This document shows, piece by piece, positions 24,026 through 32,447 of a DNA stretch of 34,030 nucleotides; the first letter of the stretch is position 1, and each line of letters begins with the position of its first letter. The notes beneath the pieces were generated by a model that was given only the letters and a program-made list of their open reading frames with translations, ran no database searches and had not been told where the DNA came from. The stretch is from an uncultured Flavobacteriales bacterium (GTDB lineage Bacteria > Bacteroidota > Bacteroidia > Flavobacteriales_D > Crocinitomicaceae). A program made the translations under genes and the position numbers. Where the stretch lies: contig CAJXJK010000020.1 of NCBI GenBank assembly GCA_913054135.1, positions 1 through 34,030 of the forward strand, written 5' to 3'.

Positions 24026-25567
24026 ATGCCCAACAGTAACAAAAAGCAATTACTTGACCTAATTCATTCACTTTCAAAGGCCGAAAAGAGACAATTCAAG
24101 ATTTACACATCTCGCCTTGGAAGTAATGATAACTCAAAATTTGTTCAACTTTTTAACCTATTAGAAAAGAGTAAAAGCTATAACGAAACTAAAATTCTCT
24201 CTAAAACAGACATCTCTAAGAAGCAACTACCGAACGTCAGAGGCCATCTATATCAACAACTATTGAAAAGCCTAAGACTGTCGCCTCAACTTCAAACTAC
24301 ACCACTTCAAATAAGAGAACAACTTGATTTCGCTACTATCCTTTACAACAAAGGTCTTTACAGACAAAGCTTGGGAATTCTTGAAAAAGTAAAAAAAATA
24401 GCTCTAGAAGTTGATGAAAAGACAATGGCTTATGAAATTGTGGAGTTTGAAAAAGTCATTGAAACGCAATACATAACAAGATCTTTAGAAAGTAGAGCAG
24501 ATAACTTAGCCATCTCGGCTAGAGACTTAAGCATTCAAAATGTACTAACAAGTAAACTTTCAAACCTTTCACTTCAAGCATATAGCTTTCTGCTTAAGAA
24601 TGGATACGCTAAAAATGAATCAGATTACTTAAAAACAAAGGAATATTTTGAATACCATCTACCCTCTTATAAAAATGAATACTTAGGATTCAGAGAAAAG
24701 CTGTTTCTATATATGGCCAGACTGTATTACGCGCTCATCATTCAAGATTTTACCTCTGGCTATAGATACTCAACAAAATGGGTTGAGCTTTTTGAAGAGA
24801 ACTCAAAAATGAAACACGCCTACCCTGTTCATTATTTAAAAGGTAAAAACTATTTAATTGAATCACTTTTCTATCTGAGGTATCATTCTAAATTTATCTC
24901 TCATTTAGAAGAGCTAGAAACAGCATCATTTGATGACAAGCTGATCACCAATGAAAACACACGAACTCTTGTGTTTCTTTATACCAGATACAATCAAATC
25001 AATAGACACTTTTTGAGTGGCGACTTTGTTGAAGGGCTAAAAGACATTCATAGAATAGAAAACGAATTAAAAGAGTTTCAAACGAAAATTGACCCTCACC
25101 ATCTAATGGTTTTTTATTACAAAATTGCCTGTATCTATTTTGGTACAGGAAACCATAAGGCCTGCATCTACAATCTAGACATCATTGTCAACAACAAAGA
25201 ACTTGAGATGCGACAAGACCTTCTCTGTTATTCACGTCTTCTCAAACTTATTGCTCATTTTGAAGATGGACAAGACCAGAACCTTGAAGAATTAATAAAG
25301 GCCACCTTCAAGTTTTTAATCAAGATGGATGACATGCACCAAGTTCAAGCTGAAATAATGGTTTTCTTGAAAAAACTAAAAAATATACTACCCAGTGAAC
25401 TAACGGCCGCCTTCAAAGAACTACATCACAACCTTAAACAACTAGAAAACCATCCTTATGAAAAGCGATCTTTTCTATATTTGGACATTATTAGTTGGCT
25501 TGAGAGCAAAATTCAAGGCAAAGGAATCCACCTAATCATGAAAGAAAAAGCTAAAAACTTAAGATAA
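24026..25567 (+). CDS. Uncharacterised helical-repeat (TPR-like) protein
   Basis: A 513-residue cytoplasmic protein with no signal or membrane segment. It is helix-rich throughout, with spaced motifs such as ILYNKGLYRQSLGILEKVKK and IACIYFGTGNHKACIYNLDI that look like divergent TPR units. The N-terminus (KKQLLDLIHSLSKAEKRQFK) is basic and helical. I recognise the type as a recurring conserved protein in Flavobacteria but know no function for it. It is the first gene of a plus-strand run; its stop TAA overlaps the apparent start of yigZ in ATAA. A scaffold or regulatory role is only a guess from the repeats. Confidence 0.78.
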   Translation: MPNSNKKQLLDLIHSLSKAEKRQFKIYTSRLGSNDNSKFVQLFNLLEKSKSYNETKILSKTDISKKQLPNVRGHLYQQLLKSLRLSPQLQTTPLQIREQLDFATILYNKGLYRQSLGILEKVKKIALEVDEKTMAYEIVEFEKVIETQYITRSLESRADNLAISARDLSIQNVLTSKLSNLSLQAYSFLLKNGYAKNESDYLKTKEYFEYHLPSYKNEYLGFREKLFLYMARLYYALIIQDFTSGYRYSTKWVELFEENSKMKHAYPVHYLKGKNYLIESLFYLRYHSKFISHLEELETASFDDKLITNENTRTLVFLYTRYNQINRHFLSGDFVEGLKDIHRIENELKEFQTKIDPHHLMVFYYKIACIYFGTGNHKACIYNLDIIVNNKELEMRQDLLCYSRLLKLIAHFEDGQDQNLEELIKATFKFLIKMDDMHQVQAEIMVFLKKLKNILPSELTAAFKELHHNLKQLENHPYEKRSFLYLDIISWLESKIQGKGIHLIMKEKAKNLR

Positions 25568-26175
25568 TCAAAGACTCCCATTCATACAAAACACTCAAGA
25601 AAACTTCTGAAAGCTTACTTAAAGAGAAAGGCTCAAAATTTCTTGGATTTGCAATTCCTTTATCAAATAGTGAAGAAGCAAAAAGTGAAATACAGAAACT
25701 ACGGGACCTTCACCCAAAAGCTTGTCATGTCTGTTTTGCCTGGAGATTTGGAACCGATCAGTTTGAAGATAGATTCTCAGATGATGGCGAACCGAACAAT
25801 TCGGCTGGTAAACCTATTTTTGGGCAGATTATCAAAGCTGATATTTCAAACACTTTATTAGCTGTTGTCAGATACTATGGAGGCACAAAACTTGGTGTCG
25901 GCGGATTAATATCTGCTTATAAAACCGCAGCTGAGCAAGCAGTTGCTAATGGAGAAATCATTGAACGACATGAAGAATCGGATTTAATAATCAGATTTGA
26001 AGCTCAGCATACAGGAGATGCAATGATGTTGATCAATCAATCCAAAGCCAACATAATCAACCATAGCGTGGATGAAAAAGGACATTTCGTGCACATTCGA
26101 ATGCGAAAATCTTTTAGCCCACAACTTATTTCTAGTCTTGAAAAAACGGGTAAATTTGAATACGATTTTATTTGA
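25564..26175 (+). CDS. yigZ: YigZ/IMPACT family protein with a non-standard start codon
   Basis: The frame 25555-26175 encodes a complete YigZ-type protein of about 203 residues. It reads DSHSYKTLKKTSESLLKEKG, SKFLGFAIPL, HPKACHVCFAWRFG, FSDDGEPNNSAGKPIFGQI, VVRYYGGTKLGVGGLISAYK and a C-terminal domain ending GKFEYDFI. SDDGEP, AGKP and VRYYGG are hallmark motifs. The frame has no ATG, GTG or TTG before the conserved region. The natural start position holds ATA (25564) then ATC (25567). ATA overlaps the preceding stop as ATAA, the same four-base geometry as the ATGA junctions elsewhere. The stop overlaps the next ATG (TGATG). Function in the family is unclear; human IMPACT regulates translation. 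The exact start is uncertain. Confidence 0.85.
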   Translation: MIKDSHSYKTLKKTSESLLKEKGSKFLGFAIPLSNSEEAKSEIQKLRDLHPKACHVCFAWRFGTDQFEDRFSDDGEPNNSAGKPIFGQIIKADISNTLLAVVRYYGGTKLGVGGLISAYKTAAEQAVANGEIIERHEESDLIIRFEAQHTGDAMMLINQSKANIINHSVDEKGHFVHIRMRKSFSPQLISSLEKTGKFEYDFI

Positions 26176-27098
26176 TGAAAGAATTAGAAAAACTAGTTGC
26201 CGTTAGAGGCGCTTCAGGAGATGAAGAAGGGATTAAGAATTATATTCTTGATTACATTCAAAATAACCAATCAAGCTGGGCGGTAAAACCAACAATAGTT
26301 GAAGGCAAAGGATTTCAAGATGCCTTCATCCTAATTTTCGGCAAGCCAACTACAGCCATTTTTGCACATACCGATACCATTGGTTTTATGGCCGGGTACA
26401 ACAATGAATTGGTCAAAATTGGAGGACCAAGAATTATAGATGGAACTAAACTTGTTGGCTCTGACAGTAAAGGTGAAATTGAAACCGAACTCATGATAAT
26501 TGAGCATGAAGACGAGTCACGCACAATCAAATGTGTGAGCGATAGAGTTTATGATCGTGGAACCGTACTAACCTTTAAACCAGATTTTAATCTTACTGAA
26601 ACCCATGTGCAATCACCATACATGGACAATAGACTAGGTGTATGGAACGCCTTACAAGTTGCTGAAACGCTAGAGAATGGAGCCATTGTATTTTCAACTT
26701 ACGAAGAACAAGGAGGTGGATCTGTAGGCTTTTTAGGCAACTATTTGATAAAAGAACATGACGTATATCAAGCGTTAATATCTGACATAACTTGGGTAAC
26801 GGAAGGAATTAAAGATGGCGGAGGAGTAGCAATTTCTCTTCATGACAAAGGAATTCCAAGAAGAAAATTTGTTAATCGAATTTTAGATATCGCTAAGAAA
26901 TCAGGGATTAAATACCAACTTGAAGTTGAAAGTGCTGGCGGTTCAGATGGAACAATGCTTCAAAATACTGACCTACCATTTGACTGGTGTTTCATTGGTG
27001 CTCCTGAACAAAACGTTCACTCTCCAAATGAAAAGGTCAATCTCTCAGACTTCAAATCAATGACAGAATTGTACAAAGTGTTAATGACTGAACTGTAA
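26175..27098 (+). CDS. M42-like metallo-aminopeptidase
   Basis: A 307-residue di-metal peptidase of the M42/M20 group, cytoplasmic. Metal and catalytic positions can be followed: His65 and Asp67 in IFAHTDTIG, Asp151 in SPYMDNRLGVW, the Glu pair 177-178 in STYEEQGG, Asp204 in ISDITW, and a late His in NVHSPNE. This matches the HxD, D, EE, D, H order of the family. The ATG at 26175 overlaps the yigZ stop (TGATG); an in-frame TTG one codon earlier is less likely. The stop overlaps the next start (TAATG). Substrate preference is not known; it differs enough from PepA/FrvX types that I give no symbol. Confidence 0.87.
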   Translation: MKELEKLVAVRGASGDEEGIKNYILDYIQNNQSSWAVKPTIVEGKGFQDAFILIFGKPTTAIFAHTDTIGFMAGYNNELVKIGGPRIIDGTKLVGSDSKGEIETELMIIEHEDESRTIKCVSDRVYDRGTVLTFKPDFNLTETHVQSPYMDNRLGVWNALQVAETLENGAIVFSTYEEQGGGSVGFLGNYLIKEHDVYQALISDITWVTEGIKDGGGVAISLHDKGIPRRKFVNRILDIAKKSGIKYQLEVESAGGSDGTMLQNTDLPFDWCFIGAPEQNVHSPNEKVNLSDFKSMTELYKVLMTEL

Positions 27099-27373
27099 TG
27101 GTCATTTTCCTTTCTATAATCGGCGTAATTCTACTAGCAGCTCCATTTATCGCACTGTTCTTTGATCTCAAAAAGTCACGGCAGTATGGTGTTTTCATTT
27201 TATTTCTTGGCTTATTCATCCTATTCTTCATAATATTAAAATATCTTGAAGGCATCATCTACCCCACTCTCTTTGCTTTCAGCTCAGTGCCACTGCTCTT
27301 TATTTACATATTCGCCTTAGGAAAGGTCAATAAGAAGCATAACGAAGAGAGTAATGAAATTCTTGATAACTGA
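27098..27373 (+). CDS. Small membrane protein, three helices, unknown function
   Basis: A 91-residue hydrophobic protein with three membrane segments (about 3-22, 31-49 and 53-74) and a charged cytoplasmic-looking tail (KVNKKHNEESNEILDN). I do not recognise a family. It shares one base with the stop of the M42 peptidase gene (TAATG), so it is almost certainly translated with it. No cofactor-binding or catalytic motif is visible. Confidence 0.7.
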   Translation: MVIFLSIIGVILLAAPFIALFFDLKKSRQYGVFILFLGLFILFFIILKYLEGIIYPTLFAFSSVPLLFIYIFALGKVNKKHNEESNEILDN

Positions 27374-27404
27374 AATTCCGTTATTTCTTTCTTATATTTA
27401 ATTC

Positions 27405-27995
27405 ATGGAAAGACACAAAACGGTCCAAGACTATATTGAAAGTCAGGCTGATCGAAAAGATGAACTACTTTTTTTACGCGACCTTCTTTTAGAGACAGAG
27501 CTAAAAGAAACTGTGAAATGGGGAGCACCTTGCTACACCATCAACGGTAAAAACGTAATAGGGCTGGCATCTTTTAAGAGCTACACTGGGCTTTGGTTCC
27601 ATCAAGGTGTCTTCTTAACTGACAAGAACAAGGTTTTAATCAACGCCCAAGAAGGCACAACCAAGGCTTTACGGCAATGGAGATTCCAATCTATTAAAGA
27701 AATGAATCCCAAACTGATAAGTCAATATATTCTTGAAGCAATTCAAAATCAGCAAGATGGAAAAGAAATCAAAGCTGTAAAAGCAAAAAAAGTAGATACT
27801 CCACTTGAATTAGAAAACAAATTATCTCAAGATAATGTCCTCAAATCAGCTTTTGATTCGTTGACAATTGGTAAGCAAAGAGAATATGCTGAACATATCG
27901 GCACTGCAAAACAAGAAAAAACACGCTTGAACAGATTGGAAAAGACAATTCCAATGATATTAAAAGGTGAAGGTTTGAACGATAAATACAAGTAA
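27405..27995 (+). CDS. YdeI/OmdA family protein (DUF1801 domain plus C-terminal YdeI segment)
   Basis: A 196-residue cytoplasmic protein. Residues about 10-115 fit DUF1801 (LRDLLLETELKETVKWGAPCYTI, then LWFHQGVFL). The C-terminal part (LKSAFDSLTIGKQREYAEHI, then RLNRLEKTIPMILKGEGLND) fits the bacteriocin-protection/YdeI segment. The biochemical role of the family is not established. It is 31 bases after the small membrane gene, and its stop overlaps the phosphatase start (TAATG), so it belongs to the same operon. Confidence 0.85.
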   Translation: MERHKTVQDYIESQADRKDELLFLRDLLLETELKETVKWGAPCYTINGKNVIGLASFKSYTGLWFHQGVFLTDKNKVLINAQEGTTKALRQWRFQSIKEMNPKLISQYILEAIQNQQDGKEIKAVKAKKVDTPLELENKLSQDNVLKSAFDSLTIGKQREYAEHIGTAKQEKTRLNRLEKTIPMILKGEGLNDKYK

Positions 27996-29350
27996 TGGGA
28001 ATCTGGACAAAAATAGCAAATCAAGGGGTGGCAACTGCTAACCTTTCAGCATGGGAATCAAGGAATCTAAGGTTCATGAATTCAATGACCTTCGTACTGG
28101 CATCTGCAATGGTATTCTTTGCAATTATGGGCTTTTTGTTTGACATTACAGAGGCATTACCCCAATTGTCAGCCGCATTCTGTGTTACCCTACTCTTTTA
28201 TTTAGTGAGAAGTTTTCTTCCGAACATTATTGCGAAAATTTACTTCTGTATTATCCCTCTTTTTATAGTAGCCATGTTTGCCATATCAATAGTTGGTGAA
28301 GTTGGGAATGACAAATACTTCATGATTGTTTGTGGTATCATCCCGCTAATAGTTTTTCGAGAGCAGAAATACTACATTCCTTTCATCATTGTCAATGTGC
28401 TTACATTCTTCTTGATCAGCTGGGCACAAACATTTGTGCCTCCTGTAACCCAGTTGCCAGATAGTCAACTACAGTATTACATCAATACCAATGCAGTTGT
28501 CATTTTCATTTTTGTATTCTTTCTTTTGAGCTTATTCAAAAAGGAGATATTTGATTATCAGTTAAAGACACAACTTCAAAAAGAACAAATTGAAGAACAC
28601 AGTGAAGAAGTAAGACAATCAATTGAATACGCTAAAAAAATTCAAGAAGCCATTCTACCTCCAAAAGCTTTTTTTGAAGAAAACTTGCCGAACAGTTTTG
28701 TTCTGTACAGACCAAAGGATATTGTGGCTGGTGATTTTTATTGGATGGAAAAAATCGGAGACAAAGTACTCTTTGCTTGTGCAGACTGCACTGGACACGG
28801 AGTTCCGGGAGCAATGGTTTCAGTAGTTTGCTGTAACGCTCTTCATAGTGCCGTAAACGAATTTGGCATGAAAACACCCGCAGAAATCTTAGACAAAACA
28901 AGAGACTTAGTAATTGAAACATTCAGACGATCTGATCGTGAAGTAAAAGACGGAATGGATATAAGCCTCTGCTCTTATGACCCGCATACAAAAGAACTTA
29001 TTTTTGCCGGAGCGAATAATGGCCTATACCTCCTTAGAGGTGAAGAATTAACTGAAACTAAACCTGACAAACAGCCCGTTGGAAATTATGAGAATGCAAA
29101 GCCTTTTACAGATGTCAAAATACAACTTGAAAAGGACGACTCTATATATCTTTTTACTGACGGTTTTGCAGATCAATTTGGAGGAGAAAAAGGCAAAAAA
29201 TACAAATACAAACCCTTTAAAAAGTTGCTTTCTGACTTAACCTCTTCTCCTATCAAAGAACACGGAACAATGATTGAAAAAGAATTCAATGACTGGCGTG
29301 GTGAACTTGAGCAAATAGATGACGTTTGCATCATTGGAGTTAAAATTTAA
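27995..29350 (+). CDS. Membrane-anchored SpoIIE/PP2C-type serine phosphatase
   Basis: A 451-residue signalling protein. Residues 30-182 contain about six membrane helices; a coiled-coil linker (185-215) ends in IEYAKKIQEAILPP, the usual entry to SpoIIE domains. The phosphatase domain keeps its metal aspartates: DIVAGDFYW (Asp247), CADCTGHGVPGAM (Asp264), VKDGMDISLC, LFTDGFADQFGG and IDDVCIIG at the C-terminus. It would dephosphorylate a serine or threonine on a partner such as an anti-sigma-factor antagonist; no kinase or STAS protein is next to it. The helices are not a recognised sensor. The ATG overlaps the ydeI-like stop. Confidence 0.9.
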   Translation: MGIWTKIANQGVATANLSAWESRNLRFMNSMTFVLASAMVFFAIMGFLFDITEALPQLSAAFCVTLLFYLVRSFLPNIIAKIYFCIIPLFIVAMFAISIVGEVGNDKYFMIVCGIIPLIVFREQKYYIPFIIVNVLTFFLISWAQTFVPPVTQLPDSQLQYYINTNAVVIFIFVFFLLSLFKKEIFDYQLKTQLQKEQIEEHSEEVRQSIEYAKKIQEAILPPKAFFEENLPNSFVLYRPKDIVAGDFYWMEKIGDKVLFACADCTGHGVPGAMVSVVCCNALHSAVNEFGMKTPAEILDKTRDLVIETFRRSDREVKDGMDISLCSYDPHTKELIFAGANNGLYLLRGEELTETKPDKQPVGNYENAKPFTDVKIQLEKDDSIYLFTDGFADQFGGEKGKKYKYKPFKKLLSDLTSSPIKEHGTMIEKEFNDWRGELEQIDDVCIIGVKI

Positions 29351-29370
29351 TTTCGAAACAGGACGAAATT
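29349..29370 (+). other. Small inverted repeat at the end of the SpoIIE-type gene
   Basis: AATTTCG (29349-29355) pairs with CGAAATT (29364-29370) around eight bases and includes the end of the stop codon. The bases after it (CTTAATAAGG) are not a T run, so it is at best a weak terminator. The rest of the 157-base gap to 29508 shows no exact promoter octamer. Confidence 0.3.
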
Positions 29371-29507
29371 CTTAATAAGGTCCCTAATTGGTTAATAACT
29401 ACTACTTCATAGATTGAATTAATCGGCTTATCTTGTATGCAATAAAACAAGGAGTAATCGGTCATAACTTCGGCTCGGTTTTTGCAGCTCTTTGTCAAAA
29501 CCAATAG

Positions 29508-30071
29508 ATGTACAAAGTATTAGCAGTCATCCTTTTAGGAACATTAAGTCTTGGGTCTTTTGCCCAAAACACCAAAACTATTTATTTGGTTAGACATGCG
29601 AAATCAAGTCATGACAATCCTGACTTGGCAGACTTTGACCGCCCACTTGCCAAAAGAGGACATGCTGACGCCAAACTGATGGCGGAGCTACTCAAGAGAA
29701 AAGGTATTGACCCAGACATCATGCTTGCGAGCCCTTCAAAAAGAACTCAACAAACGGCTGAGTATTTCAAGAACGCGCTTTACAAAGATTACAATAAAAT
29801 TACTTTAGATTCTTCAATTTACAGATGCTCCCCTACTAAACTCATCCATCAACTCTCACTGTTAGACGACAAACATAGTTCTGTGATGGTATTCGCTCAC
29901 AACCCTGCAACTACTAGAGCTGCTAACTTTTTTCAGATCGATAAATTAATTGACAATGTTCCAACAACCGGGATTGTTGCAATTGAATTCGGAATCACGG
30001 AATGGCATAGAATCAGTAAATCAAAGGGAACCTTGAAATTCTTTGAATATCCTAAGAAAAATAAAAAATGA
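29508..30071 (+). CDS. Exported SixA-like histidine phosphatase
   Basis: A 187-residue protein of the histidine-phosphatase (phosphoglycerate-mutase-like) superfamily, closest in pattern to SixA. The active-site motif is YLVRHAKSS, followed by DRPLAKRGHADA, LASPSKRTQQTAEYF with a second Arg, and MVFAHNPATTR with the second His. Unlike cytoplasmic SixA it begins with a clear signal peptide (KVLAVILLGTLSLGSFAQ), so it should act outside the cytoplasm and is probably not a phosphorelay phosphatase. The substrate is unknown. The stop overlaps the next ATG as ATGA. Confidence 0.87.
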   Translation: MYKVLAVILLGTLSLGSFAQNTKTIYLVRHAKSSHDNPDLADFDRPLAKRGHADAKLMAELLKRKGIDPDIMLASPSKRTQQTAEYFKNALYKDYNKITLDSSIYRCSPTKLIHQLSLLDDKHSSVMVFAHNPATTRAANFFQIDKLIDNVPTTGIVAIEFGITEWHRISKSKGTLKFFEYPKKNKK

Positions 30072-30301
30072 CGAAGAATAATTTACCCGGTGACCAGACA
30101 AACAACCCCTTGCATGGAGTAAAACTAGTTCACATCATTGACTATTTAGTTGATGAAATTGGCTGGGAAAACATGGCAAATGAAGTAGACATTAACTGCT
30201 TCAAAAGTAACCCCACTAAAAAGTCGAGTCTCAAGTTTTTAAGACGCACCCCTTGGGCTAGAACCCAGGTTGAAGAGCTATATCTCAAGTTTCAAAAATA
30301 A
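30068..30301 (+). CDS. VF530 family small DNA-binding-type protein (DUF2132)
   Basis: A 77-residue protein. The core matches the VF530 family: NPLHGVKLVHIIDYLVDEIG, WENMANEVDINCF, and the highly typical KKSSLKFLRRTPWARTQVEELY. The family structure has been likened to nucleic-acid-binding folds, but its role is unproven. It overlaps the exported phosphatase gene by four bases (ATGA), and one base separates its stop from the convergent metZ stop, leaving no room for a terminator. Confidence 0.9.
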   Translation: MTKNNLPGDQTNNPLHGVKLVHIIDYLVDEIGWENMANEVDINCFKSNPTKKSSLKFLRRTPWARTQVEELYLKFQK

Positions 30302-30302
30302 T

Positions 30303-31460
30303 TCAACTCAACGCATTTTCAATATCACTCCAGATATCGTCAATATGCTCCAAACCTGCAGATATCCTTATCAGCCCTGGTGTTATACCCACACTCAAGC
30401 GATCTTCTTCAGTGAGTTTTGAATGAGTCGTAGATGCTGGGTGCGTTGCGATTGATCTGCTATCACCCAAATTTGCCGTTAAAGACAACATTTTCAATTT
30501 ATTCAAGAATTCACGACCTTTTTCAAGGCCTCCCTTGATTTCAAATGTCACCAAACCTCCTCCACCACTCATCTGCCTCTTAGCTATCTCATATTGCGGA
30601 TGCGATTCTAAGAATGGGTACTTCACGAATTGAACTTGACTATGGGCCTCAAGTCTCGAAGCCAACTCAAAGGCATTAGCATTATGTTTTTCCACCCTCA
30701 AACTCAATGTTTCTAAAGACTTTGATAATACCCATGCATTGAATGGCGAAATGGATGGACCTGTATGCCTAGCAAACGCTTGAATTTCAGAAATCAATTT
30801 GTCGGCACCTAAAATAACACCCCCCATAGCTCTTCCCTGCCCATCAAAGTACTTCGTAGCCGAATGAATAACCAGATCGGCCCCAAAATCTATAGGTCTT
30901 TGATTAATAGGAGTAGCGAAACAATTATCTACTACAAATATGAGATTGTGCTTTTTGGCAATCTCTCCCGCCTTCTCCATATCAATAATGTCAACCCCAG
31001 GATTTGTTGGTGTTTCTAAATAAAGAATCTTTGTTTTATCAGTAATTGCCGCCTCCCACAAATCAAGGCGATCAAAAGGGACATAATTAGTCTTGATACC
31101 CCATTTTGGAAATATCTCAGTGAACAACCTATGAGTAGAACCAAATACTGATCTTGAAGATAGAATCTCATCACCATTTTCTATCAATGCTCCAAATGTT
31201 GAGAAGATAGCTGACATTCCAGAACTAGTAACCCAAGAAGCCTCTGCCCCCTCTAATTCAGCCACTTTATCACCAAATTCGGTTACATTGGGATTTGAAT
31301 ATCTGCTATAGATATAACCGTCTTCTTCATCATTGAATGTTGCAGCCATCTGCTCAGCAGAATCAAATATATAACTCGAAGTCATATACAAAGGCACAGA
31401 ATGTTCTTTGAAAGATGACCGCTCAGCTTGTGTTCTTACGAGTTTAGTTTCTGTTTTCAT
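30303..31460 (-). CDS. metZ: O-succinylhomoserine sulfhydrylase
   Basis: PLP enzyme of the Cys/Met metabolism family that makes homocysteine from an activated homoserine and sulfide. The 385 residues contain EEDGYIYSRYSNPNV, WVTSSGMSAIFST, ETPTNPG, FVVDNCFATPINQRP, and the PLP lysine in HSATKYFDGQGR, followed by GGVILG and a C-terminal LGDSRSIATHPASTTHS and GLIRISAGLEHIDDI. Direct sulfhydrylation rather than transsulfuration is supported by the operon, which also encodes homoserine dehydrogenase and two probable sulfur-uptake membrane proteins. The acyl group used (succinyl or acetyl) cannot be told from sequence alone. It is the last gene, and its ATG shares one base with the preceding stop (TAATG). 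Confidence 0.9.
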   Translation of the reverse strand: MKTETKLVRTQAERSSFKEHSVPLYMTSSYIFDSAEQMAATFNDEEDGYIYSRYSNPNVTEFGDKVAELEGAEASWVTSSGMSAIFSTFGALIENGDEILSSRSVFGSTHRLFTEIFPKWGIKTNYVPFDRLDLWEAAITDKTKILYLETPTNPGVDIIDMEKAGEIAKKHNLIFVVDNCFATPINQRPIDFGADLVIHSATKYFDGQGRAMGGVILGADKLISEIQAFARHTGPSISPFNAWVLSKSLETLSLRVEKHNANAFELASRLEAHSQVQFVKYPFLESHPQYEIAKRQMSGGGGLVTFEIKGGLEKGREFLNKLKMLSLTANLGDSRSIATHPASTTHSKLTEEDRLSVGITPGLIRISAGLEHIDDIWSDIENALS

Positions 31461-31879
31461 TATGAATTCTTTTTATCGGACAAACCTCCGTGTGGTAAGC
31501 TTTTCATTAGAAAAGCATAAATAAATGTTCCTAGTAAAGCACCCGCAAGCACTACAAATGTTGGCCAGATATTTAAGCCAATTAATGAATAAAGGGGTCC
31601 CGTACAAGCACCTGTTATTCCCCATCCAATACCGAAACATATCCCTCCTATTACATTTGCAGATAACTGCAATGGTTTTGTCCGAAACTCAATTTTTGTA
31701 AACCTCTTAATTAGCTGGGTTCCAATCAAAGCAACCAAAATTCCAGAAAGCAATACCCCATACATATGGAAAGATTGAAAATGAAACATTTCCTGAATCC
31801 TAAACCATGAAACGGCTTCTACCTTAATCAGTATAATAGAGAACACTGCTCCGTAAACTATAAATCTCAGATTTTTCAT
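31460..31879 (-). CDS. YeeE/YedE family membrane protein, second half-transporter
   Basis: A 139-residue membrane protein of the YeeE/YedE family (relatives include the thiosulfate transporter TsuA), here in a half-length form with about four helices. The family cysteine motif appears as GIGWGITGACTGP near residue 85. The ATG at 31879 (MKNLRFIVYG) is chosen. An in-frame ATG at 32005 would add 42 polar residues that only overlap the previous gene's end. It lies two bases after the first YeeE half, and together they equal roughly one full-length transporter. Likely imports a reduced sulfur species for MetZ; this is inferred from context. Confidence 0.85.
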   Translation of the reverse strand: MKNLRFIVYGAVFSIILIKVEAVSWFRIQEMFHFQSFHMYGVLLSGILVALIGTQLIKRFTKIEFRTKPLQLSANVIGGICFGIGWGITGACTGPLYSLIGLNIWPTFVVLAGALLGTFIYAFLMKSLPHGGLSDKKNS

Positions 31880-31881
31880 AT

Positions 31882-32436
31882 TTAAATTATTATTGGAAGG
31901 ATAAAATAAGTAGCTAAAAGTCCGCCAATAAAGAAGCAAACTGTTGCTACAATTGAAGCGGGAGACATTAATGCACACCCCATAATTGCGTGCCCTGCAG
32001 TACAACCATTAGCATACCTGGCACCAAACCCTATCATTAAACCTCCGAATATCAATACCAAAATATTAGAAAGAGAATTCACATTGTATACTTCAGCTGG
32101 AACATATCCATTTTGCTTAGAAATATCCAAACCTTCAAGTGTAGTAACCGTTTCAGCCGAAACCCCAATCTCATAAGCCGGAATCAGATTGTACAACAGG
32201 AATCCACCCAACACTAATCCGATCACAAACCAGAATTGCCAAACAGACTTAGAAGTGTCTTTTAAGTAGTCAAGCTTAAAAGGACTAATCTTCGCACAGA
32301 CATATTGAAAGCTCGAAGAAATACCCAGTTGTTTTCTTTCAGCCAACACTAATACAATAACAAACACTCCTATCAAAGGACCACCAACCCACCACGGCCA
32401 CGGCTCATAAACAATATCGTTAAAAAACTCTTTCAT
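31882..32436 (-). CDS. YeeE/YedE family membrane protein, first half-transporter
   Basis: A 184-residue membrane protein with about five helices. The N-terminus (YEPWPWWVGGPLIGVFVIVL) and the cysteine motif GFGARYANGCTAGHAIMG (about 137-154) are typical of the YeeE/YedE family. A soluble loop of about 40 residues (EIGVSAETVTTLEGLDISKQ, then NGYVPAEVYNVNSLSN) lies between helices. It is followed after two bases by the second half, as in PmpA/PmpB-type pairs. The pair probably forms one transporter for thiosulfate, sulfide or a persulfide-like species; the neighbours OsmC and MetZ agree with sulfur use. Confidence 0.86.
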   Translation of the reverse strand: MKEFFNDIVYEPWPWWVGGPLIGVFVIVLVLAERKQLGISSSFQYVCAKISPFKLDYLKDTSKSVWQFWFVIGLVLGGFLLYNLIPAYEIGVSAETVTTLEGLDISKQNGYVPAEVYNVNSLSNILVLIFGGLMIGFGARYANGCTAGHAIMGCALMSPASIVATVCFFIGGLLATYFILPIII

Positions 32437-32447
32437 AGATACTTGTG

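Noticed and set aside
25643-25861. Plus-strand ORF of 72 codons
   Set aside because: It is out of frame within the YigZ coding region, which carries SDDGEP and VRYYGG.
26172-26174. TTG at 26172 as start of the M42 peptidase
   Set aside because: The adjacent ATG at 26175 gives the common TGATG overlap and a normal N-terminus.
31880-32005. Upstream start at 32005 for the second YeeE half
   Set aside because: The added 42 residues are polar, unlike the family, and only read through the end of the first YeeE half in another frame; the ATG at 31879 fits.
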